Source of the DNA: a virus
Length of the DNA: 28,208 bases
Virus record (IMG/VR): IMGVR_UViG_3300046000_003971
Coordinates: 1-28,208 of that record
Strand: one strand, 5' to 3'
The position numbers and the translations under genes are program-made. Of the stretch, positions 16,747-22,179 are shown in pieces. The first letter of the stretch is position 1. Each line of letters begins with the position of its first letter. Below the pieces are notes generated by a model that was not told the DNA's origin, did not search any database, and saw only the letters and a program-made list of their open reading frames with translations.

Positions 16747-16769
16747 CTCCTCGAATCTTCCGATATAGT
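16740..16769 (+). promoter_or_regulatory. Sigma70-like promoter for the early operon
   Basis: A -35 box TCGACA (16740-16745) and a -10 box TATAGT (16764-16769), each matching consensus at five of six positions, are separated by 18 bases. This is the best promoter I can find in the window. Transcription would begin near 16776, inside the operator, and lead into the annealing-protein gene at 16812. Confidence 0.7.
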
Positions 16770-16794
16770 GTCCGCAAGCGGACACGGTGTCCGC
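16768..16794. promoter_or_regulatory. Operator: perfect 18-bp palindrome plus third half-site
   Basis: GTGTCCGC-AA-GCGGACAC (16768-16785) is a perfect inverted repeat that begins inside the -10 box. A third identical half-site GTGTCCGC follows at 16787-16794 in direct orientation. This is the arrangement expected for a dimeric repressor that blocks the promoter at 16740-16769. The repressor is not identified in the window. Confidence 0.75.
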
Positions 16795-16811
16795 AGAAAC
16801 TGGAGACACAA

Positions 16812-17690
16812 ATGACAGCAATGATCGTATCGGAGGCCGCGAAGTCGGCCAGTTCTCAACTCGCCATTGCCGGAACAAAGGCCTTGGAGGCGTACATCGC
16901 CGCAGGCGACATCGGCAAACTCGGGCCGGAGCAACGGATCGCTTTGTATCGCGCAGTCTGCGATTCGATGGGGTTAAATCCCCTGACGCAACCGTTTCAG
17001 TATCTGACCCTGAGCGGGAAGACCGTGCTCTATGCAACCAAGAGTTGCACTGAGCAGTTGCGCTCGATTCATGGCGTTTCGGTCGTGCGCATGGAGCGCG
17101 AGATCATCGGCGACATCCTGACCGTCACGGTCGCCGTGACCGAGCGGACAGGCCGCGAAGATATCTCGACTGGCTCGGTCAGCCTCGCCGGATTGAAAGG
17201 CGAGAACTTGAGCAATGCTCACATGAAGGCCGAGACGAAGGCGAAGCGACGTGCCACGCTTTCGATCTGCGGTTTGGCCGTCCTCGATGAAACCGAGGTC
17301 GAGTCGATCGCAGGAGCGCAGGCCGTTCTAGTCGAGCAGTTCCACGCCGAGCCAAAGAAGACATCGAAGCCAACACGCGAGGAACGCCGGAAGGATCTCG
17401 ACGAACTCACGAATCCGAATCCGATCGCGGATCGAGTTCCCGAGGTCGTCGCCGAGGATTGCATCACTATCCTTGCTCGAAGCCCGATTGGCGTAGTCGA
17501 AGGCCGCAATGGCCGCCGCGTCTGGCGGATCGATCAAGAAGATCAGCCTCTCCCAATCGCCGTTCTCTCCGAGGAAATCGCCTCGGGACTGGAGGCGAAT
17601 CAGGCGTTCTCCGTCAACACTCGTGTCCGAGTCAAGGCGCGAGCCAACGGAGGATTCGAGGTCGTCGAGATCATCGGAGACGCGCCATGA
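16812..17690 (+). CDS. Putative RecT/Erf-type single-strand annealing protein
   Basis: A 292-residue protein, first gene after the promoter/operator, with GGAG 7 bases before the ATG (the frame is open upstream but those residues cross the promoter). The core (residues about 43-155) carries ALYRAVCDSMGLNPLTQPFQ, LSGKTVLYATKSCTEQLR, GLKGENLSNAHMKAETKAKR and ATLSICGLAVLDETEVE. This conserved pattern occurs in early phage proteins that I associate with RecT-like DNA annealing, but I could not check it. The C-terminal 100 residues are variable. It would act in phage recombination and replication. Confidence 0.7.
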   Translation: MTAMIVSEAAKSASSQLAIAGTKALEAYIAAGDIGKLGPEQRIALYRAVCDSMGLNPLTQPFQYLTLSGKTVLYATKSCTEQLRSIHGVSVVRMEREIIGDILTVTVAVTERTGREDISTGSVSLAGLKGENLSNAHMKAETKAKRRATLSICGLAVLDETEVESIAGAQAVLVEQFHAEPKKTSKPTREERRKDLDELTNPNPIADRVPEVVAEDCITILARSPIGVVEGRNGRRVWRIDQEDQPLPIAVLSEEIASGLEANQAFSVNTRVRVKARANGGFEVVEIIGDAP

Positions 17691-18046
17691 GTGGGGAGAT
17701 CGTCGGCTCGGCAAGCCTTCGATCGCAGATCGGGATCGCGGCGGAGGATCCGAGGATCTTCCGTCCGATCTCGGTCTCGGAGGCTCTGGATGTCGCGCGA
17801 ATCATCAAGGCGGATACCTCGATCGAGGAGGACATCCGCGACGTGATCGAGGTCGGGATTCCGCTTGATCTGATGCCTGCTCATCTCACGCCGAAGAAGG
17901 AGATTCTCGCCGAGGCTTTGCGCGTGAGCGTCCGGACGATCCGCAGGCGAGAACTTGCTTGGGAATTGTGCGATCAGCGCGTCCGATTCGATCTCGTCCA
18001 TCGAGCGAGTCGGCTTGTCTTCGCGAATCGCGGATCTCGACTTTGA
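17687..18046 (+). CDS. Small protein with possible helix-turn-helix
   Basis: A 119-residue protein coupled to the previous gene by ATGA. The first half (RPISVSEALDVARIIKADTS) is helical. The segment EILAEALRVSVRTIRRRELA (about 74-93) has the spacing of a helix-turn-helix, so it may bind DNA. It is the last gene before a strong terminator and could regulate the early operon or the operator at 16768. No family is recognised with confidence. Confidence 0.65.
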   Translation: MSGEIVGSASLRSQIGIAAEDPRIFRPISVSEALDVARIIKADTSIEEDIRDVIEVGIPLDLMPAHLTPKKEILAEALRVSVRTIRRRELAWELCDQRVRFDLVHRASRLVFANRGSRL

Positions 18047-18057
18047 TTCTACCTCTG

Positions 18058-18089
18058 GCCTGCCGTGCGAAGTTCGCGGCAGGCTTTTT
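18058..18089 (+). terminator. Rho-independent terminator
   Basis: GCCTGCCG (18058-18065) pairs with CGGCAGGC (18077-18084) and is followed at once by TTTTT. The 8-bp GC-rich stem and the T-run 11 bases after the preceding stop codon make a textbook terminator closing the two-gene operon from 16812. Confidence 0.9.
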
Positions 18090-18135
18090 CACAATCTTTC
18101 GAAATTTCCAAGTTTCACCCCTTTACAAATCGAAA

Positions 18136-18162
18136 CCCCTCCCCCCTAATAACCCCCCACCC
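18136..18162 (-). other. G-quadruplex motif on the minus strand
   Basis: The + strand has C-runs of 4, 6, 6 and 3 bases separated by T, TAATAA and A. The minus strand therefore carries four G-runs with loops of 1, 6 and 1 bases, which fits the standard quadruplex pattern. It lies in non-coding DNA between terminator and the next gene. Confidence 0.7.
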
Positions 18163-18237
18163 GAGCAAAGCGACACAAATACGCGCTCGGTGTTTCGGTT
18201 CGACTCCCTGAATCTAACTCCTTCTCTCTTCTCTTCT

Positions 18238-18273
18238 GTGAACCGGAAGCGGAGTACGTCGGACGTAGTTCAC
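18238..18273. repeat. Compound inverted repeat
   Basis: GTGAAC (18238-18243) pairs with GTTCAC (18268-18273). Inside it, TACGTC (18255-18260) and GACGTA (18262-18267) form a second palindrome around one central G, directly adjoining the outer right arm. It may be a protein-binding site or an RNA/cruciform structure. Confidence 0.5.
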
Positions 18274-18289
18274 GAGATAGGCCGCGAAA

Positions 18290-18307
18290 CTCTGGCAGGA
18301 GCCAGAG
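18290..18307 (+). promoter_or_regulatory. Hairpin with AGGA loop before the start at 18321
   Basis: CTCTGGC (18290-18296) pairs perfectly with GCCAGAG (18301-18307), leaving the loop AGGA. The weak ribosome-binding site GAGAG and the ATG follow 13 bases later. In place and in its GGA-containing loop it resembles the three ACGGA-loop hairpins downstream, with a one-base-shorter loop. Confidence 0.55.
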
Positions 18308-18320
18308 AAAGAGAGACGCA

Positions 18321-18938
18321 ATGGAACAAAAGAAGCAAGGCATGACGCGCGAGGAACTCGCCGGATTTACTGCGCGAGCGAATCGCTACTTCAAAGGCGA
18401 AACCGATCGCGAACTCTGGTCACTCGCGCTTCCGCGCATCGCAGAGGAATCCGCCGAAGTCGCGATGGCGGCACTTGAGAACTATTCGATTCAATGGGGG
18501 GGGCCGCGAGCGCGTTTCCTCCCTGCGAAATATTTCGAGTTCCTCGCCGATGTGAAAGTGCGCCGTCTCGAACTGACGCAGCGCGAGGCTCGCGAGCGCG
18601 AAGCGCGGATGCGCTCGATCTCTGCGAGCCGAGATGCGACAGTCTGCGAGGCAGACTGGCTCTCGCGCCGGCGCGAGATCGAGACAGCGAATCCGCTCGA
18701 AGTCGGCGAAGCGGTCGACTACCTGCGCTCGCTTGGTTGGGGTAATCCGCCGGAGTCGTTCGGCGCATGGAGCCGACCTTGGATTCTCGCCGTCTCGGAT
18801 CTCGTCTGCCGGAGGACGCTTGCCGGATACGATCGAGATCGGCAGGGATTCGAGGACGAAGGCCGGAATCCGCTCCGGCCAGTCTCGGCGGCGACTTTCT
18901 ACCGTGAGGCAGGAAAGGCCGCAGGACGGCTCTCCTAG
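18321..18938 (+). CDS. Possible replication protein (helicase-loader-like)
   Basis: A 205-residue charged, helical protein. The N-terminal 75 residues (TREELAGFTARANRYFKGET, DRELWSLALPRIAEESAEVA, AALENYSIQWGGPRARFLPA) recall the N-terminal domain of phage helicase loaders, where a short helical repeat is followed by a proline-bearing loop; the match is by pattern, not by motif. The rest is Arg/Glu-rich. It stands alone between two non-coding regions downstream of the candidate origin, which fits a replication role. Confidence 0.6.
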   Translation: MEQKKQGMTREELAGFTARANRYFKGETDRELWSLALPRIAEESAEVAMAALENYSIQWGGPRARFLPAKYFEFLADVKVRRLELTQREAREREARMRSISASRDATVCEADWLSRRREIETANPLEVGEAVDYLRSLGWGNPPESFGAWSRPWILAVSDLVCRRTLAGYDRDRQGFEDEGRNPLRPVSAATFYREAGKAAGRLS

Positions 18939-18983
18939 CCGCTTGGCCCGTCTGGAGGCCTTCCGAGGCCTGCCGCGCTCCGA

Positions 18984-18997
18984 GGCCCGTACGGGCC
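18984..18997. repeat. Perfect 14-bp palindrome in the gap after 18938
   Basis: GGCCCGTACGGGCC is self-complementary. It lies in a very GC-rich stretch after the stop of the gene at 18321, upstream of the possible promoter near 19035. No T-run follows, so it is not a clear terminator; it may be a binding site. Confidence 0.5.
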
Positions 18998-19009
18998 GTT
19001 TCCCGCGCT

Positions 19010-19040
19010 TTGGATATACAGAGTCCCGATAACCTAGAAT
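19010..19040 (+). promoter_or_regulatory. Possible promoter before the small-gene operon
   Basis: TAGAAT (19035-19040) matches the -10 consensus at five positions. TTGGAT (19010-19015) is a poor -35 box with a long 19-base spacer. A start near 19047 would place a large hairpin (19050-19091) at the very 5' end of the transcript, which gives some support. Confidence 0.35.
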
Positions 19041-19049
19041 CTTGAGGAA

Positions 19050-19091
19050 ATTTCGGAAATGCTCAAGCGATTCCTTGCCTTGAGCCGAAAT
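19050..19091 (+). promoter_or_regulatory. Leader RNA hairpin with internal bulge
   Basis: ATTTCGG (19050-19056) pairs with CCGAAAT (19085-19091), and CTCAAG (19062-19067) with CTTGAG (19079-19084), leaving a five-base bulge on one side and an 11-base loop. Thirteen base pairs in this non-coding leader are unlikely by chance. It is followed by the ACGGA-loop hairpin at 19110. Confidence 0.6.
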
Positions 19092-19109
19092 CTCTGCATA
19101 CTCATCGCA

Positions 19110-19128
19110 TCGAGGCACGGAGCCTCGA
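19110..19128 (+). promoter_or_regulatory. ACGGA-loop hairpin, copy 1
   Basis: TCGAGGC pairs with GCCTCGA around the loop ACGGA. The Shine-Dalgarno AAAGGAG begins six bases later, leading to the ATG at 19146. Confidence 0.7.
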
Positions 19129-19145
19129 AAACAAAGGAGACAGCC

Positions 19146-19352
19146 ATGAGCATCAAAAATATCGAATCCCTGAAGCGTCGCGATCGCGAGACTCTCGAGA
19201 AGTGGGGAGTCGATGCTTGCCGAGAAGCATGGAAAGTATCCGCGAATGGAGAGTCTCCGATCATCCAGTCGATCCGCTCTGGAATTCCAGTCCGATCAAC
19301 CGCTCCCGCAGTTAGAGCGTATCGAGAACTCCTTCGCGCTCAAAGCAAGTGA
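19146..19352 (+). CDS. Small early protein of unknown function (68 aa)
   Basis: A 68-residue basic, helical protein (ESLKRRDRETLEKWGVDACR, VSANGESPIIQSIRSGIPVR). The ATG at 19146 is chosen because of the strong AAAGGAGAC site 6 bases upstream; an earlier start at 19059 would run through the leader hairpins. It is the first of three small genes preceded by ACGGA-loop hairpins. No known family. Confidence 0.75.
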   Translation: MSIKNIESLKRRDRETLEKWGVDACREAWKVSANGESPIIQSIRSGIPVRSTAPAVRAYRELLRAQSK

Positions 19353-19407
19353 ACGACTCGGATCGGAGGAGCCTCTTCGGAGGCTCCTCGAATCTGCGCC
19401 GTGAGCC
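19351..19407 (+). repeat. Duplicated intercistronic RNA element, copy A
   Basis: A 57-base element starting at the stop codon of the 68-residue gene. The first 18 bases (GAACGACTCGGATCGGAG) are identical to copy B. A 10-bp perfect stem (GAGGAGCCTC with GAGGCTCCTC) closes a UUCG tetraloop at 19366-19389. CGAATCTGCGCCGT follows, differing from copy B at one base. It has no T-run, so it is not an ordinary terminator. Confidence 0.8.
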
Positions 19408-19410
19408 AGA

Positions 19411-19429
19411 CTCGCGAACGGATCGCGAG
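19411..19429 (+). promoter_or_regulatory. ACGGA-loop hairpin, copy 2
   Basis: CTCGCGA pairs perfectly with TCGCGAG around ACGGA. The stem sequence is unrelated to copy 1 but the loop is the same. ACAAAGGAGACA follows, then the ATG at 19449. Confidence 0.75.
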
Positions 19430-19448
19430 GAACAAAGGAGACACGCAA

Positions 19449-19772
19449 ATGACAACATTCAATCAAATTCTCGCAGACATTCGCCGATCACTCGCGACGA
19501 CCTATTTCGCAGATCGTGTCAATGCACTCGGATGCAAAATGACGATCGACGCAAATCGGAACATGATTAGCGTCTTCCTCATATCTCCTAGCGATTCGAC
19601 CTTCGAGTTGATCGCGGTCCATCATGGAGAGGATCGCTGGGGAATTCAATCGCGAATCATCAATCCAGAACTTCGCGTCTCGACATCGATGCGAATGCTC
19701 GAAAGAGACATCGCTCGCGAGATCGCCGCAGCATTCGGATCGAATCCGATTAAGGGAATCCTTCCAGAATGA
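19449..19772 (+). CDS. Small early protein of unknown function (107 aa)
   Basis: A 107-residue alpha/beta protein. A helix (FNQILADIRRSLATTYFADR) is followed by strands (CKMTIDANRNMISVFLIS, FELIAVHHGEDRWGIQSRII) and a C-terminal helix (MLERDIAREIAAAFGSNP). The start at 19449 is fixed by AAAGGAGAC. It lies between the two copies of the duplicated RNA element and behind the second ACGGA hairpin, so element and gene may have moved as a cassette. No family recognised. Confidence 0.75.
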   Translation: MTTFNQILADIRRSLATTYFADRVNALGCKMTIDANRNMISVFLISPSDSTFELIAVHHGEDRWGIQSRIINPELRVSTSMRMLERDIAREIAAAFGSNPIKGILPE

Positions 19773-19778
19773 TTCGCT

Positions 19779-19835
19779 GAACGACTCGGATCGGAGAGGC
19801 CTCGCGAGAGGCCTCTCGAATCCGCGCCGTAGGCC
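19779..19835 (+). repeat. Duplicated intercistronic RNA element, copy B
   Basis: Same 57-base length as copy A, with the identical 18-base left flank. Here the 10-bp stem is GAGAGGCCTC with GAGGCCTCTC and the loop is GCGA (19794-19817). Stem changes relative to copy A are compensated on both sides, which indicates selection for RNA structure. GATTCG at 19771-19776 could also pair with CGAATC at 19817-19822. Confidence 0.8.
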
Positions 19836-19839
19836 GGAG

Positions 19840-19856
19840 CCTCGCACGGAGCGAGG
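19840..19856 (+). promoter_or_regulatory. ACGGA-loop hairpin, copy 3
   Basis: CCTCGC pairs with GCGAGG around ACGGA, followed after a short spacer by ACAAGGAGACA and the ATG at 19876. Stem differs again from copies 1 and 2. Confidence 0.7.
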
Positions 19857-19875
19857 AGCAGACAAGGAGACAACC

Positions 19876-20127
19876 ATGCAAGAAGAAGACATCAAGGAAC
19901 TGACCGACCTCGAACTCGATCTCGCGATCTCCGCCATCAACGAACTCATCCGCGAGCCGTTCCGCTGCATTCACGGCGAGTATCCGATGCTCGATCGAGC
20001 CTGCTCTGGTTCTTGGATTCAGGAACTTGAGCAGACTGGCTCGATCGAGATTCCGGCGCACTACTCGCGAACCAAGCGTCTCGAGCAGATCAAGCGCGAA
20101 TCGCTCACGATCGGAGGCTCGCGGTGA
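19876..20127 (+). CDS. Small early protein of unknown function (83 aa)
   Basis: An 83-residue acidic, helical protein (EEDIKELTDLELDLAISAIN, then RLEQIKRESLTIGGSR). The start is set by the strong AAGGAGAC site. It is the third gene with an ACGGA-loop hairpin in its leader. Its stop overlaps the GTG start of the endolysin-like gene. Confidence 0.75.
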   Translation: MQEEDIKELTDLELDLAISAINELIREPFRCIHGEYPMLDRACSGSWIQELEQTGSIEIPAHYSRTKRLEQIKRESLTIGGSR

Positions 20128-20522
20128 CCTCGATCCTCCTCTCTCTGTTCCTGATCGCGCCGCCGAAAGGCACGGACACGCGAGCGATCCTCGACGCGAT
20201 TCGTACCGTCGAGACTGGCGGCGAGGCCGATCCAGATCGAGCGATCGGCGACAAAGGAAAGGCTCTCGGCGCGTACCAGATCCATTTCTCGTATTGGCTC
20301 GACGCGACGGAGAAAGATCCTGCGCTCCGCGCTCTCGGATACGAAAGCGTGACGAATCGCGAGATCGCCGAGCGTGTCGTCATCGCGTATCTGACTCGGT
20401 ATGCACCAGACTGGAAGATTGACACCGTCGCGCGAATCCACAACGGTGGGCCTCGCGGTCACAAGAAAGACAGTACGCTTGAATACGCTCGCAAGGCGCG
20501 AGCAGCAATGGAGACACAATGA
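20124..20522 (+). CDS. Lysozyme-like endolysin or muramidase with N-terminal export sequence
   Basis: A 132-residue protein with a GTG start coupled to the previous stop (GTGA) and GGAGG 6 bases upstream. The hydrophobic first 13 residues (MTSILLSLFLIAP) could be a signal or signal-arrest-release sequence. The catalytic-type glutamate is likely E30 in RTVETGG, followed by IGDKGKALGAYQIHFSYW (41-58) and HNGGPRG (106-112), a lysozyme-superfamily layout as in i-type or transglycosylase-like enzymes. It would cut peptidoglycan. It is encoded among early genes, away from the holin, which is unusual. Confidence 0.75.
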   Translation: MTSILLSLFLIAPPKGTDTRAILDAIRTVETGGEADPDRAIGDKGKALGAYQIHFSYWLDATEKDPALRALGYESVTNREIAERVVIAYLTRYAPDWKIDTVARIHNGGPRGHKKDSTLEYARKARAAMETQ

Positions 20523-21043
20523 ATCGAACCATCTATGACATCAGCGCGGATCTTGCCGCGCTCGAAACGATCCTCCATGAGAATGGCGGAGATCTCTCCG
20601 ATCCGCAGGCAGAGGCCGCGCTCGCAGAATGGGAACGCGAACTCGAATTGGATCTCTTCGGAAAGGTAGACAACTACTGCTCGCTCATCGCGGAACTCGA
20701 ATCGCGAGCGAAATCGCGGCAGGCGGAGGCCGACCGTCTCGCGGATCTCGCGAAGGCCGACGACAAGTCGGCACAAGGCTTGCGCGAGCGTCTGCGATTC
20801 GTTTGGGAGACGAGGAATCTCCCGAAGATCGAAACGTCGCGCTTCCGCGTCGCACTCACGCGAAACGGTGGCAAGGCTCCGCTCGATCTCCGCGTCGGGC
20901 CGGAGGAGTTGCCAGAGTGGGCTATCGAGCGAAAGACGGTCGTGACGGCAAACAAGGACGCGATTCGCGCTCGGCTCGAAGCAGGCGAGAATCTTCCGTT
21001 CGCAAACCTCATGGAACGAGGAACGAGGATCTCGATCAAATGA
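20519..21043 (+). CDS. Siphovirus Gp157-family protein
   Basis: A 174-residue protein matching the Gp157 layout: a helical start (YDISADLAALETILHENGGD), a coiled-coil middle (FGKVDNYCSLIAELESRAKS, QAEADRLADLAKADDKSAQG), then a beta part with KIETSRFRVALTRNGGK, EELPEWAIERKTVVTANKDA and IRARLEAGENLP. Members are common in early regions; some are linked to phage resistance, but a molecular role is not settled. Starts in the preceding stop (ATGA). Confidence 0.85.
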   Translation: MNRTIYDISADLAALETILHENGGDLSDPQAEAALAEWERELELDLFGKVDNYCSLIAELESRAKSRQAEADRLADLAKADDKSAQGLRERLRFVWETRNLPKIETSRFRVALTRNGGKAPLDLRVGPEELPEWAIERKTVVTANKDAIRARLEAGENLPFANLMERGTRISIK

Positions 21044-21261
21044 ATCGGCCCTATCTCTCGAAGCGAGCGCGACAAGGCCTCGAATCTCTCCTCTCGCGCT
21101 CGATTGCAACGACCGAGGAAGATCTCGTCGCGATGCAATGGATTCGCGGAATGCTCGACCGCGCTGCTATCATCGCCAGTCCGAAAGCGCAGGACGCGCC
21201 GTCTCCTCGGATGGGAGGGAGCAGCAATGCTCCCTCCCAAGGAGAGGAGGCCACCACATGA
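21040..21261 (+). CDS. Small early protein (73 aa) with hairpin in its 3' end
   Basis: A 73-residue protein coupled by ATGA on both sides. The first 45 residues are helical (KRARQGLESLLSRSIATTEE, LVAMQWIRGMLDRA). The last 20 are Ser/Gly/Pro-rich and encoded across a perfect hairpin (21212-21239), so the C-terminus may be shaped by RNA rather than protein needs. No family recognised. Confidence 0.7.
   Translation: MNRPYLSKRARQGLESLLSRSIATTEEDLVAMQWIRGMLDRAAIIASPKAQDAPSPRMGGSSNAPSQGEEATT
21212..21239 (+). promoter_or_regulatory. 12-bp hairpin with GCAA loop before the start at 21258
   Basis: TGGGAGGGAGCA pairs perfectly with TGCTCCCTCCCA around the GNRA-type loop GCAA. The Shine-Dalgarno AAGGAGAGGAGG starts at its edge. 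It has the build of the hairpin at 5393 (purine-rich left arm, GNRA loop) but lies within coding sequence, so it is more likely an mRNA processing or translation element than a terminator. Confidence 0.7.
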
Positions 21262-21461
21262 AACAACCGATCGACAAACCGTCGCACTTTGGCCGCGTCA
21301 TCCGGCAGGCCTACGAAGGCGATCGGATCTGGCTCATCGCCGAGAACGGAGACGATCTCGGATTCCTCGAAATGAAGCGCGTTCCCAAGGACGCGAAGAT
21401 CACAGTCGCGCTCTGCTTCGATCGCACGATTCGCATCGAGCGCAGAGAGGAGGAGCGATGA
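21258..21461 (+). CDS. Small early protein (67 aa), possible CsrA-like strand pattern
   Basis: A 67-residue protein with an excellent ribosome-binding site. The second half is beta-rich: GDRIWLIAENGDDLGFLEM, then KITVALCFDRTIRIERREE. This loosely follows CsrA (G-E/D-x-I at the start, a strand, then VRIGxxAPxxVxVxREE), but the invariant CsrA residues are not all present. I treat it as unrecognised with a weak CsrA-like similarity. It is coupled to the wHTH gene downstream (ATGA). Confidence 0.65.
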   Translation: MKQPIDKPSHFGRVIRQAYEGDRIWLIAENGDDLGFLEMKRVPKDAKITVALCFDRTIRIERREEER

Positions 21462-21811
21462 AGCACGATCCGATGATGCGAGCCGGAGACGCTCCTCCTC
21501 CGATCGGCTCTCTCTTCTCTCTCGGTATGCATCGAACCAACGATCGAGAGACATCGATCGAGGCCGCGAAGCGAGCCGCGCCGCGAGCAGGAAGCGGACG
21601 CGCTCTCGCGCTCGAAGCATTGCGAAACAATCCAGACGGCCTCACGGATGAGGAACTCGCGAGCGTAACCAAGCAATACATGAACTCGATCGGCAAACGC
21701 CGAACGGAACTCACACAGGCCGGATTCATCGAGGACAGCGGCATTCGGCGGATGTCGTCGAGAGGCTCGATGATGATCGTTTGGAGAATCAAGAAAGAGG
21801 CAACGACATGA
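21458..21811 (+). CDS. Winged helix-turn-helix phage protein
   Basis: A 117-residue protein. Residues 31-110 follow a common phage wHTH pattern: RETSIEAAKRAAPRAGSGRA, a helix LALEALRNNPDGLTDEELAS, a recognition-type helix with SIGKRRTELTQAGFIEDSGI, and a wing ending MMIVWRI. It would bind DNA; targets are unknown. It starts in the preceding stop (ATGA) with GAGGAG upstream. Confidence 0.8.
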   Translation: MKHDPMMRAGDAPPPIGSLFSLGMHRTNDRETSIEAAKRAAPRAGSGRALALEALRNNPDGLTDEELASVTKQYMNSIGKRRTELTQAGFIEDSGIRRMSSRGSMMIVWRIKKEATT

Positions 21812-22179
21812 CGGAATTCGAACGCATCGAGAAGCGGTTCAAACAACTTCGAGACTTCTTGACTGAACGTCAGGCCGAAGATCCAGACGCAGACCGACAC
21901 GACGAGGGCGACGGATACAACATTGCGCGAGTCGATCTCCATGAGATCAAACTCGCTTTCTTTGCTCTGGCGCAGGAGCGAGATCGACTTCGCGCCGAGA
22001 ACGACAAACTTTGCGTCGAGCGAGACTATGCGCGACAACTCTTTTGCATCTACGCTCGATGCGATCCGAGAGGATTGAATATCGTCGACCAGAAAGGGAT
22101 CGTGCATCTATTGACAGAGATCAGCGCGGAGGATGCCGCTCGCGCTCGCGGTTGGGACTGCTTCAAGGAGATCAAATGA
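21808..22179 (+). CDS. Coiled-coil early protein (123 aa)
   Basis: A 123-residue acidic protein with coiled-coil stretches (FERIEKRFKQLRDFLTERQA; FFALAQERDRLRAENDKLC). It ends RGWDCFKEIK, a C-terminal motif shared with the next gene (RGWECLKEASA). The codons for KE (AAG GAG) form the Shine-Dalgarno of the next gene, whose start overlaps by ATGA. No enzymatic motif. Confidence 0.75.
   Translation: MTEFERIEKRFKQLRDFLTERQAEDPDADRHDEGDGYNIARVDLHEIKLAFFALAQERDRLRAENDKLCVERDYARQLFCIYARCDPRGLNIVDQKGIVHLLTEISAEDAARARGWDCFKEIK

Larger units (their letters stand above)
18047..18320. other. Non-coding region with terminator, C-tracts and inverted repeats; candidate origin
   Basis: After the terminator comes an A/T-rich stretch with TTTCGAAA, then C-tracts (18136-18162), an inverted pair CCGAGC/GCTCGG enclosing GCG/CGC, a pyrimidine-rich run (18210-18236), an inverted repeat at 18238-18273 and a hairpin at 18290-18307. 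No open frame is convincing here. An A/T-rich patch next to structured repeats, upstream of a possible replication protein, is what one expects of a phage origin. This is a suggestion from layout only. Confidence 0.35.

Noticed and set aside
16528-16815. + strand frame from TTG across the promoter and operator, ending in an ATGA overlap with the annealing-protein gene
   Set aside because: No ribosome-binding site, a TTG start, and its last 25 codons cover the promoter and perfect operator palindrome. Kept only as the alternative to the minus-strand candidate.
18238-18273. tRNA-like appearance of the nested inverted repeats
   Set aside because: Only about 36 bases and no anticodon arm, T arm or acceptor stem of proper length.
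19351-19856. CRISPR-like array from the repeated hairpin elements
   Set aside because: Only two long repeats, separated by a gene of 324 bases, with no spacers or cas genes.
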